Part shown: positions 6,307 to 13,850 of the stretch, in pieces
How positions within the stretch are numbered: the first letter of the stretch is position 1
Layout of the letters: every line of letters starts with the position of its first letter
Source of the DNA: Spirosoma fluviale
GTDB taxonomy: Bacteria > Bacteroidota > Bacteroidia > Cytophagales > Spirosomataceae
NCBI RefSeq assembly: GCF_900230225.1
Contig: NZ_OCNH01000005.1
Span: 62,001 to 126,000, forward strand
DNA length: 64,000 nucleotides
Reading direction: 5' to 3'
Made by a program: the position numbers and the translations under genes
The notes under the pieces: model-generated
What the model saw: the letters and a program-made list of their open reading frames with translations, nothing else
Told to the model about the DNA's origin: nothing
Databases searched by the model: none

Positions 6307-7572
6307 ATGAATCGTAATCGACTTTTTACCCAAAGGCATCCAACTGTTCTATTTGTGGATATGAACAGTTTCTTTGCCTCCTGCGAGCAACAGGATAATT
6401 ACTGGTTGCGGGGAAGGCCGGTTGGCGTTTGTGTGTATACGGGTCGGAACGGGTGTGTAATTGCGCCGTCAATAGAAGCCAAGTTACGGGGTGTAAAAAC
6501 CGGCATGCGTCTGGATCAGGCAATCGTGCTGTGCCCGGAACTGGTGCCGATCGAGACGCACCCCGGCCGGTATCGGGAATACCACGTAAAGATTATCGAT
6601 GTTTTACGCACCTTTTCCGATGATGTTGTGCCGAAGAGCATCGACGAAGCGGTTGTCGACCTGACCAATTACCAACTGGTTTATAAAGACATGTCGCAGA
6701 CGGCGGTGGCCATTAAACAGGCTATCCGGCAAAAGGTAGGCGACTGGCTGCGCTGTTCAATCGGTATTGCCCCGAATGTGTTTCTCGCCAAGTTGGCTTC
6801 TAATGTTCAAAAACCGGATGGCCTGACCATCATTACCCCCGACACGATTGATAGCGTGCTGCAAACCCTTACGCTTACCGATCTTCCCGGTATTGGTCAC
6901 CGCATGGCTGCCCGGCTGGAAGCAGGTGGGGTGCGTACACCGCTTGAGCTTCGTTATGCCACGCCGGATCATCTGCGGGCCGTTTGTAAGAGTATCATTG
7001 GCTGGCACTGGCACATCCGGCTCAACTTTGGGGGCGAAGTTGATCTGGACACCAGCCCGGATAATAAAAGCATGTCGGCGATGCGTACCATTTCGCAGGA
7101 GCAGCGGAGCACGCCCGAACGCCTGGACGAACTCCTGCAATCGCTCTGCCTCACGCTCGAACGCCGGATGGTACAGAAAGGTGTTTTCTGCCAGGATATG
7201 TCGTTCTCCTGCCGGTACCATAACGGCAAAACCTATAACTACGAAGCCCGATTTAACGAGCCGAAACAGGACGGACCGGAGCTATACGGCATTATCAAAG
7301 AACGACTGGAAAAGTTTCAGTTGGCGCATCGCTGTGAGCCGGTGCTGAACGAACACCTGCGGAGTATGTGCGTGGCCGTTTTTCGCTTTATTCCGGCCGA
7401 AGTGGTGCCATTGAGCCTGTTTGAAAATGACGACCGAAAAGGGAAGTTTCGCCAAACGCTCTATGACCTCAAGGCGAAATTTGGTACCGATAAGCTGGTT
7501 CGAGCTACTGAACTGCGCGACAATCCGGTCTATAAAGATGTGATCGGGTTCGGCAATATTAAAGATTTATAA
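6307..7572 (+). CDS. umuC: Y-family DNA polymerase, UmuC-type
   Basis: A 421-residue translesion polymerase, the usual UmuC length. I start at the ATG at 6307 (MNRNRLFTQRHPTVLFVDMN), because the longer frame from 6229 runs into the operator. The palm motif FVDMNSFFASCEQ holds the first catalytic Asp, and SIDEAVVDL near residue 110 the second Asp-Glu pair. A helix-hairpin-helix segment (LTDLPGIGHRMAARL) and a little-finger region follow. It copies past lesions during the SOS response. It is divergent from the S24 repressor, which probably controls it, and a stem-loop follows the stop immediately. Confidence 0.93.
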   Translation: MNRNRLFTQRHPTVLFVDMNSFFASCEQQDNYWLRGRPVGVCVYTGRNGCVIAPSIEAKLRGVKTGMRLDQAIVLCPELVPIETHPGRYREYHVKIIDVLRTFSDDVVPKSIDEAVVDLTNYQLVYKDMSQTAVAIKQAIRQKVGDWLRCSIGIAPNVFLAKLASNVQKPDGLTIITPDTIDSVLQTLTLTDLPGIGHRMAARLEAGGVRTPLELRYATPDHLRAVCKSIIGWHWHIRLNFGGEVDLDTSPDNKSMSAMRTISQEQRSTPERLDELLQSLCLTLERRMVQKGVFCQDMSFSCRYHNGKTYNYEARFNEPKQDGPELYGIIKERLEKFQLAHRCEPVLNEHLRSMCVAVFRFIPAEVVPLSLFENDDRKGKFRQTLYDLKAKFGTDKLVRATELRDNPVYKDVIGFGNIKDL

Positions 7573-7613
7573 CGCGTGGACGCACAGATGGTCAATGCCT
7601 GAGTGTCCACGCG
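7573..7613. terminator. Stem-loop after umuC
   Basis: CGCGTGGAC (7573-7581) pairs with GTCCACGCG (7605-7613) across a 23-base loop, starting the base after the umuC stop and lying 13 bases from the stop of the converging pirin gene. It lacks a good T tract (ACAAAAAA follows on the plus strand), so termination may be weak. Confidence 0.45.
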
Positions 7614-7626
7614 ACAAAAAACCAGC

Positions 7627-8487
7627 TTAGTTCAATGACCCCATGCGCCCGTTCTGAAAATCGTCAAAAGCGGCCATGATCTCCTCGCGGGTGTTCATCA
7701 CAAAAGGACCATACACGGCCAGCGGCTCCTGAATGGGCTCACCAGCCAGTACAAGAGCTTTAGTGCCCGTGGTGGTTGATACCGTAATCGTGTCGCCGTC
7801 GGGGTTCGTAAGGGCTATCTGCCCCCGGTCCAGGTTGCTTCCGTTAATCGTTAACTGCCCACTCAGTACATACACCATCAGGTTATGCGTAGCCGGAATA
7901 GAAAGCGTTTCGGACTGACCACTGGCCAGGGTTAAATCCGCGACAACAACCGGGCTAAAGGTGTTTGCCGGGCCATGCAGACCGGCCAGATCGCCCGCAA
8001 TTACCCGTAACTGACCACCACCGGGCAAGGTAGCTGTGGCAATTCGGGAGGACGCAATATCCTGATAACGCGGTAGACTCATTTTATCTTTGGCGGGCAG
8101 GTTGACCCACAATTGGACAAAGTCGAGCCGACCACCCTGCCGCGAAAACTCCCGTTCGTGTTTCTCTTCGTGAATAATCCCCGAAGCTGCCGTCATCCAC
8201 TGCACATCGCCCGAGAAAAGTTTCCCTTTGTTGCCGGCAGAATCGCGGTGTTCGAGGGCACCTTCATACACGATCGTTACCGTTTCGAAACCCCGGTGCG
8301 GATGCTGATCGACACCTTTGGGCCGCTCCGACGGCTGAACCTGCATGGGGCCGTGGTGATCCAGTAATAAAAAAGGATTGAAAGGCCGTGACCCCTGCGG
8401 ATGGAAAGCATTTAACCCAATGAACCCGTCACCCACACTGTTTGGGGCTGCCGTCCGTATAGCTGAAATTGTGCGTTGTGTTGCCAT
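7627..8487 (-). CDS. Pirin family protein
   Basis: A 286-residue bicupin. The start is taken at the ATG at 8487 (MATQRTISAIRTAAPNSVGD). An in-frame GTG upstream would add 11 residues that lack family similarity. The pirin N-terminal cupin is clear: LLLDHHGP, then DQHPHRGFETVT with the metal-binding histidines, and GIIHEEKHE with a further His/Glu pair. A second cupin with a pirin C-terminal domain ends at FVMNTREEIMAAFDDFQ. Bacterial pirins are iron cupins, some with quercetinase activity and some regulators. The substrate here cannot be told. It converges on umuC. Confidence 0.93.
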   Translation of the reverse strand: MATQRTISAIRTAAPNSVGDGFIGLNAFHPQGSRPFNPFLLLDHHGPMQVQPSERPKGVDQHPHRGFETVTIVYEGALEHRDSAGNKGKLFSGDVQWMTAASGIIHEEKHEREFSRQGGRLDFVQLWVNLPAKDKMSLPRYQDIASSRIATATLPGGGQLRVIAGDLAGLHGPANTFSPVVVADLTLASGQSETLSIPATHNLMVYVLSGQLTINGSNLDRGQIALTNPDGDTITVSTTTGTKALVLAGEPIQEPLAVYGPFVMNTREEIMAAFDDFQNGRMGSLN

Positions 8488-8551
8488 AATACGTGTATGT
8501 ACATGTAATTTGGAAACCAACTAGTTTGGTGACTAGTTCATTGGGACACTG

Positions 8552-9367
8552 CTAAACGCGTTGCTCGTTTGGGCAGAAGAACGTGGTACGGCCACCCACT
8601 ACGGAGCGTTCGATGCGTGTTTTGCAACGGGGGCAAAACTTATGCGCTTCCACATCATCGTAGGGAGAATCGTCCCACTCACGCACGTGAATCAGGAAAC
8701 AGTTCGGAAAGTCGCGGTAGGTGGCTTCGTAGCGAATGGCAGTTTCGAGCACCAGCCGGATGGCCTCATGAAGAGTGCTCATCTGCCCGTCGGTGAGGGT
8801 GTCGGCGCGTTGTTCGGGGTGGATGAACGCCTGAAACAACACCTCGTCGACAATCCAGTTGCCCAATCCGGCAACTACACTCTGGTCGAGCAATACCGGT
8901 TTGATAAAGGCTTTTTTCCGGCGGACACGATCACTCAGTGTTTCCGGCGAAATGTCGAGGCCATCATCGCCAATCTTTTTGCGTTGTAAAAACGCGTCTA
9001 TATCCGTAACCAGACCAACGCGCTCAAATTTTCGGGGGCACAGAAATCCCAGGTTGAAGCCGGAGGTAAACTCGAATACGATGCGGGCAAATCGGGGCCG
9101 GTCGAGCGAAGCATGGTAATACTCCAGATCGCCGGTCATGCCGAAATGCATATGAACAATCACATCGGGCGCATCGGTCAAAACGAACAGATTTTTACCA
9201 ACTCGGCGAGTCCCCGTGAATTGCCGCCCGATAAGGGCCTGGTGCAGGGTAGCCAGATCGGTAGTGAGGAGTTTTTTATCCTCAACCTCTATGTGGCTGA
9301 TTGGTTGATATAAAGACGATGTTTCGAGGTATTGCCGTCTGATTTCGACCTCCGGGAGCTCTGGCAT
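8552..9367 (-). CDS. mutM: Formamidopyrimidine-DNA glycosylase (Fpg/MutM)
   Basis: A 271-residue base-excision repair enzyme that removes 8-oxoguanine and formamidopyrimidines and nicks the abasic site. The N-terminus MPELPEVE gives the catalytic Pro2 and Glu3. VGKNLF holds the beta-hairpin Lys. The helix-two-turn-helix lies around GLGNWIVDEVLFQAFIHPEQ. The C-terminal zinc finger has Cys245, Cys248 and Cys265 with the normal 16-residue spacing, but the fourth ligand is Glu268 (FFCPNEQRV, where FYCxxCQ is usual). The rest of the finger, including GGRTTFFC, is intact, so this is a ligand substitution and not a frameshift. Confidence 0.94.
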   Translation of the reverse strand: MPELPEVEIRRQYLETSSLYQPISHIEVEDKKLLTTDLATLHQALIGRQFTGTRRVGKNLFVLTDAPDVIVHMHFGMTGDLEYYHASLDRPRFARIVFEFTSGFNLGFLCPRKFERVGLVTDIDAFLQRKKIGDDGLDISPETLSDRVRRKKAFIKPVLLDQSVVAGLGNWIVDEVLFQAFIHPEQRADTLTDGQMSTLHEAIRLVLETAIRYEATYRDFPNCFLIHVREWDDSPYDDVEAHKFCPRCKTRIERSVVGGRTTFFCPNEQRV

Positions 9368-9550
9368 GGGGATTTATTTTACTTGACAACACGCTGTTTG
9401 TTCGAGATGTTGCAGGTTGTAGAAATGGCCCGTTCAGGAGGTTTTTTCTGCCATCTGGGTAGAATTTCTTTATTTTGCGGTAGATTTGATTGATTATCAG
9501 TGGCTGGTTTTCATGCAATTAGCTATTGGATTAAAAACATTTTCAAAATG

Positions 9551-9643
9551 CTCGCCGTTGTATGTGGCAATACGGAGTATAATGAGGACGTTCAACTAAC
9601 AGCCTGTTAGGTAATCGTATCGGCGAGTTTTCGCCTTTTTATT
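9551..9643 (+). ncRNA. Candidate structured RNA with terminator
   Basis: Within the 372-base gap before the gene at 9740, CTCGCCG (9551-9557) can close on CGGCGAG (9621-9627), enclosing the hairpin CTAACA-gcc-TGTTAG (9596-9610) and a weaker GTAT/ATAC stem. The 3' closing strand overlaps the left arm of a terminator, GGCGA-gttt-TCGCC followed by TTTTT (9622-9640), so the two folds exclude each other. A TATTTTG at 9471-9477 could be the -7 box. It may be a small RNA or an attenuator. It matches no RNA family I can name. Confidence 0.35.
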
Positions 9644-9677
9644 AAAAATAGTATCAGATGTAACAACCTCTACACAA

Positions 9678-9696
9678 CCGCGAAAGCGGCTTTTTT
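9678..9696 (+). terminator. Second small terminator hairpin
   Basis: CCGC-gaaa-GCGG (9678-9689) with a GNRA loop, followed by C and six T. It is the second terminator-like hairpin within 60 bases and ends 43 bases before the ATG at 9740. The tandem arrangement supports an upstream short transcript. Confidence 0.5.
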
Positions 9697-9739
9697 GACA
9701 AAGTTTGTGCATGTTCAATAGTTAAACTGAAAATTTTAA

Positions 9740-10675
9740 ATGGAAAATAATCCGCAAAAGTCAAAAACTAACGGCGCGCTGCTGGCTGCCCTTATCATCA
9801 TGACGGGTCTGGCTGGTGTATCCAGTTATTTGTACTTCGATCAGAAGAAAGTTTCTGAAAATCAGGAAGTGACAATTTCGGAGCGTGTAGAGGAGCTATC
9901 AACGACCCGGGTTAAGTTAGATTCTATTTCGACCGCGCTGGATGCTAAAATTGCTGAAGTTCAGAAATTAGGCGGTGACGTTACCGAACTGGAGAAAATG
10001 AAGGTTCAACTGGAGCAGGACAAAGCTGCGTTGCGGAAAGGTAACCGAATTTCACTGGCCAAGTACGAGGAGAAGATAAAGCAATACGAGGCTTTTCTGG
10101 TTGAAAAAGATACGCTCATTTCTAATCTGCAACGCGAAAACGTAACCTTAGCGTCGAATGTTAAAGTGCTTGACGAAGAAAACAGTGGTCTGAAAACGGA
10201 ACGCCAGCGGCTGGCCGATTCCGTAACGACGGTGGTTTCACAAAATCAGGAACTTTCGACGAAGGTTACCCGCGCTGCTGCACTGAAAGCCCAGAACGTA
10301 AAAGTATTTGCGGTGAACGCCAAAGGAAAGGTGAAAGACGACGACTCGTACAAGGCCAAGCGTCTGGATAAAATCAAACTGGTTTACACCCTGCTGGACA
10401 ACCCGCTGACAAGAGAAGAACCCAAAGATGTATTTGTTCGGGTGCTTGACCCAACGGGGGCTGTTGTATCAGACATGGCCAATGGTTCCGGAACGTTCAC
10501 GGTAGATGGCAACGAAACCATTTATACTACCAAGCAGACGGTTAATTATACCAGTAATGGCCAAAGCGTCGAATTACTGTACACACGGGGGATTCCTTAC
10601 AAACCTGGTAAATATACCGTTGAACTGTATTCGGAAGGTTTCCGGATTGGCTCGGGTGAGTTTGCTGTTCGTTAA
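9740..10675 (+). CDS. Membrane-anchored coiled-coil protein
   Basis: A 311-residue protein of unknown function. Residues 1-12 are polar. A single membrane helix covers about 13-33 (GALLAALIIMTGLAGVSSYL). A long Glu/Lys/Gln-rich coiled coil runs from about 38 to 185 (for example LEQDKAALRKGNRISLAKYE). A compact beta-rich C-terminal domain covers about 190-311 and ends EGFRIGSGEFAVR. The predicted topology is cytosolic N-terminus and periplasmic coiled coil. The C-terminal part (VFVRVLDPTGAVVSDMANGS) resembles a sandwich fold of unknown role. It is a single-gene unit, preceded by the candidate structured RNA and followed by a strong bidirectional terminator. Confidence 0.85.
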   Translation: MENNPQKSKTNGALLAALIIMTGLAGVSSYLYFDQKKVSENQEVTISERVEELSTTRVKLDSISTALDAKIAEVQKLGGDVTELEKMKVQLEQDKAALRKGNRISLAKYEEKIKQYEAFLVEKDTLISNLQRENVTLASNVKVLDEENSGLKTERQRLADSVTTVVSQNQELSTKVTRAAALKAQNVKVFAVNAKGKVKDDDSYKAKRLDKIKLVYTLLDNPLTREEPKDVFVRVLDPTGAVVSDMANGSGTFTVDGNETIYTTKQTVNYTSNGQSVELLYTRGIPYKPGKYTVELYSEGFRIGSGEFAVR

Positions 10676-10696
10676 GGGCCTGATTTTATAAAAAAA

Positions 10697-10728
10697 GCGT
10701 GATACCCGGCGGCATCACGCTTTTTTTT
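10697..10728. terminator. Bidirectional terminator
   Basis: GCGTGAT (10697-10703) pairs with ATCACGC (10714-10720) over a 10-base loop. It is flanked by seven or more A on the left and eight T on the right, so it works on both strands. It separates the converging genes ending at 10675 and 10746. Confidence 0.9.
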
Positions 10729-10745
10729 ATGAGTTGTATTTAGCT

Positions 10746-11183
10746 CTATTGCTTAGCACCTGAAAAACTAAGTGTGCTTTCGGAGCCATCCTGTAGTGTA
10801 ATGCGTAAAAGCTTTCCCTCTTTTTCCATTCCGTTACTGGTAAAAACCCGGTCGTTCTGTAAGGTAGCAATGGTTGAACTGCCAACATTGAGTTGTATAT
10901 TAGTTGACTGACGGCTCAGACTAACATGCTGAATAGTCCAGTCCGTTTGGGCCGGGGCAGGCCGATGAATGACCAGAGTAACCGTACTGTCTGATTCTGC
11001 CTTTATCTCCGCATACGGCAATTGACCCGATGAAAGGGCAATGGAGGGGTCGAGGTAAAAATTGGTGCGGTAAGTACCGACTACTTCACCTGTCAGCGTG
11101 GTGAGGGTTGGCTGAATATCCCCTTCACGCTGGCATGCTGTCAGTATCCCTACAAACGAGCAGAAAAGCAGTCGTTTTTTCAT
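10746..11183 (-). CDS. Small lipoprotein
   Basis: A 145-residue exported lipoprotein. The N-terminus MKKRLLFCSFVGILTACQRE is a type II signal peptide with lipobox LTAC and lipidated Cys17. The mature part is beta-rich (GEVVGTYRTNFYLDPSIALS, later SSTIATLQND), like a small periplasmic sandwich. No family is recognised. Its ATG lies 2 bases after the stop of the upstream transglutaminase gene, so the two are almost certainly one operon. Confidence 0.8.
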   Translation of the reverse strand: MKKRLLFCSFVGILTACQREGDIQPTLTTLTGEVVGTYRTNFYLDPSIALSSGQLPYAEIKAESDSTVTLVIHRPAPAQTDWTIQHVSLSRQSTNIQLNVGSSTIATLQNDRVFTSNGMEKEGKLLRITLQDGSESTLSFSGAKQ

Positions 11184-11185
11184 AG

Positions 11186-12052
11186 CTAGTTCATTGTTTG
11201 ATTCGTAGACCCTACTGAGCTTGAAAGGGTTGGCGCGTCATCCGCTTTTTTTTCACTTTCATTCGGGTCTGTGTCGGCGGCCTCAACCCATACCTTCATT
11301 TGGTCAAGCGTCATGGCGCCAAACTGGGTTGTAAACGCCACATCGGCAGCATCTCGTCCGTAAGCTACCGTAATTCGGTTACCAAGCGGTTTGGCCTGGG
11401 TAGCGTCGAAGGTAAACCAACGGCCATCTATATAGGCTTCGAACCAGGCATGGAGGTCCATCGGGTCGAGTTGATACAAATAACCAACGACCATACGGGC
11501 CGGAATATTTAACGCACGACACAGAGAAATACCCAGATGGGTAAAATCACGGCAAACGCCAATCCGGCTGGCTGCCGTGTCCATTGCCGATGTACTGGCA
11601 TCGCTGGTTCCATACTGGTACGTAACGGATTCCTGAATCCACTTTCTGATCGCTTCGGCCTGATCATAACCAGGCTCTACATTTTTTGTAATCTGTGCGG
11701 CTAATTCGCCTAGCTGGTCGGATTGACAGTACCGGCTGGGGAGCGTATAATGGAGCACGTCATCCGGCAAATCCTCAACGGGGGTATAGGGGGCACCGGG
11801 GGCTGTGTCGATCACATCGGCGGTTTGTACCGTAGCCGAAAAATGAATGGAAAAAGGTCCTTCCGGCGCAACAACCCGCTGGCAGAGGTTGCCATACATA
11901 TCGGTGAATTCGGTAACATTGACGGCGGGCGTGATCTGATATTCCTCCCGAATGATCCACTGACCGGCTCCCGATCTAGGACGGAGCATCAGAATAAGGG
12001 GGGTTGGCGTTTGGGCATGAAACGAGAGTTCACAGCCAGCGTTGAGTTGCAT
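11186..12052 (-). CDS. Transglutaminase-like cysteine protein
   Basis: A 288-residue protein with the transglutaminase-like superfamily catalytic triad: Cys167 in RIGVCRDFTHL, His201 in DLHAWFEAY and Asp216 in RWFTFDATQ. An N-terminal beta domain (about 1-100, starting MQLNAGCELSFHAQTPTPLI) precedes it, as in the bacterial transglutaminase N-terminal family. The C-terminus is a low-complexity tail (EKKADDAPTLSSSVGS). I see no signal peptide, so it is probably cytosolic. Members are thought to be proteases or amidases, and the substrate is unknown. It is the first gene of a two-gene operon with the lipoprotein. Confidence 0.9.
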   Translation of the reverse strand: MQLNAGCELSFHAQTPTPLILMLRPRSGAGQWIIREEYQITPAVNVTEFTDMYGNLCQRVVAPEGPFSIHFSATVQTADVIDTAPGAPYTPVEDLPDDVLHYTLPSRYCQSDQLGELAAQITKNVEPGYDQAEAIRKWIQESVTYQYGTSDASTSAMDTAASRIGVCRDFTHLGISLCRALNIPARMVVGYLYQLDPMDLHAWFEAYIDGRWFTFDATQAKPLGNRITVAYGRDAADVAFTTQFGAMTLDQMKVWVEAADTDPNESEKKADDAPTLSSSVGSTNQTMN

Positions 12053-12165
12053 CGCTTAGTATAATAGTGAGATGAGACGTTTGGTTTGTTGGTATTCTAA
12101 CACGAATACACGCGTATAGTTGAGACTAAACCGTAGTTTGAGTCGGAAAAAGGCTGAAAACTACT

Positions 12166-13779
12166 TTACTTTTTGACGATAACAAACTCCACCCGCCTGT
12201 TCTGCTGGCGACCTTCGTCGGTATCGTTGGTCGCCGTTGGTTTCGCTTCGCCAAATCCCTTGCTGGCGATGCGGTCGGGTTCGATGCCTTTACTGATGAA
12301 ATATTCCCGAACGGCGTCGGCCCGGTCCTGCGACAGTTTGGCGTTTATTTCCTTGGAACCCGTATTATCAGTATGTCCGCGCACTTCGATGGTCATTTTG
12401 GGCGCTTCGTTCAGCGTTGTTACGAGACGGTCGAGTTCGGGGCCGGACTCGGGGCGTAGTTCAGATTTGCCCGTGTCGAAGAAAATGTTATTCAGCCGAA
12501 CAATGCTACCCACTTCGATCGGAATCAGTTTCAATTGTTTATCCGTAATCTGCTGATAGCCCTTAGGCTGGGTTAAGTCAATATTAGCCCCTTCGGCGAT
12601 GAAGTCTTTGGCCACCGCCCTCATGGTGTATCGCTGGCCGTAAGGCAGCACAATTTTGTACTCGCCCGTAATGGGGTCAGAAGTGGCTTCGCCCGCTTCG
12701 GCACCGTCGGGCAGGGTTTGGTAAATAATCCGGGCTTCGATGGGTTTACCCGTAATCTGATCAACTACTTTACCGCTGATGAGGGCCACCGGATCGGGTC
12801 GAGTAACATCGGTATTCGCTGCTACATCTGTACTACCTCCCACTTTACCGGGTTGATCGGAGGGTGTATCATCCGTTAGTTTTACCCGTACAATGTCGCC
12901 TTTGCCAAGTGTATTTTTAAAGGTGGTCAGATAGGCATAATCACCCGTTGCGCTCAGGGTAAAATAGGCATCGTAGCCATCGGTATTCACTTTGGAGCCA
13001 AGGTTAACCGGCTTCGACCAGTGTTTCCAGGTTTTATCGACCCGCTTACATACGTATATGTCGTTGCTGCCCTGTCCGCCCTCGCGGTCGCTGGAAAAGT
13101 AGAGTGTAGCGCCATCGGGAGCCAGAAAGGGCGTTGTTTCGGTGAACTTCGTGTTGACTTCCACGCCCAGATTCATGGGTTTGCTCCACGATCCGTCTTT
13201 CTGACGGAAACTCACATAGATATCATCCTCCTTACTGTTCTTCTTTTCGCTGAACGCCATCAGCAGCACTTTGCCATCCGCCGACATGAACCCGCAGTCA
13301 AACTGCCCTTTACTCATGCTCACGTAGCCGGGAATGTCCATTTTTTGCGGGGGCGACCAGCCCGAAGTGGTCTTCTTACTCAGGGAGAACCCACGTGTTT
13401 CGTAATTGCCGTTGTTGTACTGGCCTTTAATGAGCATGGTGTTGCCATCGGGCGTAATGCTATAAGCGCAGTTGTATTCGTCTTTGTTGAGCGGAAACCC
13501 CATGCGCCGGGCAGGTCCCCATTTTCCGCTGGCCGCGTCGAGATCAGAAAACCAGATATCCTGACTGCCTTTAGTGCCGTGGGTGTTGTTCGGGTGGCTG
13601 ATGCGGGCAAAATACAGCGTCTTCCCATCCGGCGAAATCGTCGGGTTAATCTCGTTGTATTCTGAGTTGACCTGATTACCGAGGTTTTCAACGTTGGTCG
13701 AATCCGCCTTCGGCTGGCCCTTAACGAATAGGGAGACAAGCAGTAAGAAGCAGGCCGCAACGGCACCGGAAACATTCAT
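12166..13779 (-). CDS. PD40 propeller / OmpA family protein
   Basis: A 537-residue cell-envelope protein. A signal peptide covers about residues 1-21 (MNVSGAVAACFLLLVSLFVK). PD40/TolB-like beta-propeller blades follow (NPTISPDGKTLYFAR, TPFLAPDGATLYFSSDREGG). A carboxypeptidase-regulatory-like domain begins at SGKVVDQITGKPIEARI. The C-terminal OmpA peptidoglycan-binding domain (about 430-537) contains FFDTGKSELRPES, RGHTDNTGS and QNRRVEFVI. It should sit in the outer membrane or periplasm, tethering it to peptidoglycan. This architecture is common in Bacteroidota, some members being linked to gliding or type IX secretion, which is not shown here. Confidence 0.93.
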   Translation of the reverse strand: MNVSGAVAACFLLLVSLFVKGQPKADSTNVENLGNQVNSEYNEINPTISPDGKTLYFARISHPNNTHGTKGSQDIWFSDLDAASGKWGPARRMGFPLNKDEYNCAYSITPDGNTMLIKGQYNNGNYETRGFSLSKKTTSGWSPPQKMDIPGYVSMSKGQFDCGFMSADGKVLLMAFSEKKNSKEDDIYVSFRQKDGSWSKPMNLGVEVNTKFTETTPFLAPDGATLYFSSDREGGQGSNDIYVCKRVDKTWKHWSKPVNLGSKVNTDGYDAYFTLSATGDYAYLTTFKNTLGKGDIVRVKLTDDTPSDQPGKVGGSTDVAANTDVTRPDPVALISGKVVDQITGKPIEARIIYQTLPDGAEAGEATSDPITGEYKIVLPYGQRYTMRAVAKDFIAEGANIDLTQPKGYQQITDKQLKLIPIEVGSIVRLNNIFFDTGKSELRPESGPELDRLVTTLNEAPKMTIEVRGHTDNTGSKEINAKLSQDRADAVREYFISKGIEPDRIASKGFGEAKPTATNDTDEGRQQNRRVEFVIVKK

Positions 13780-13850
13780 GGATGGTATGAAGGATAGTGG
13801 GATGCTTTCAGAAGAACGTTAAGAATTGGCGGTTTTGTATGCCATTATGT

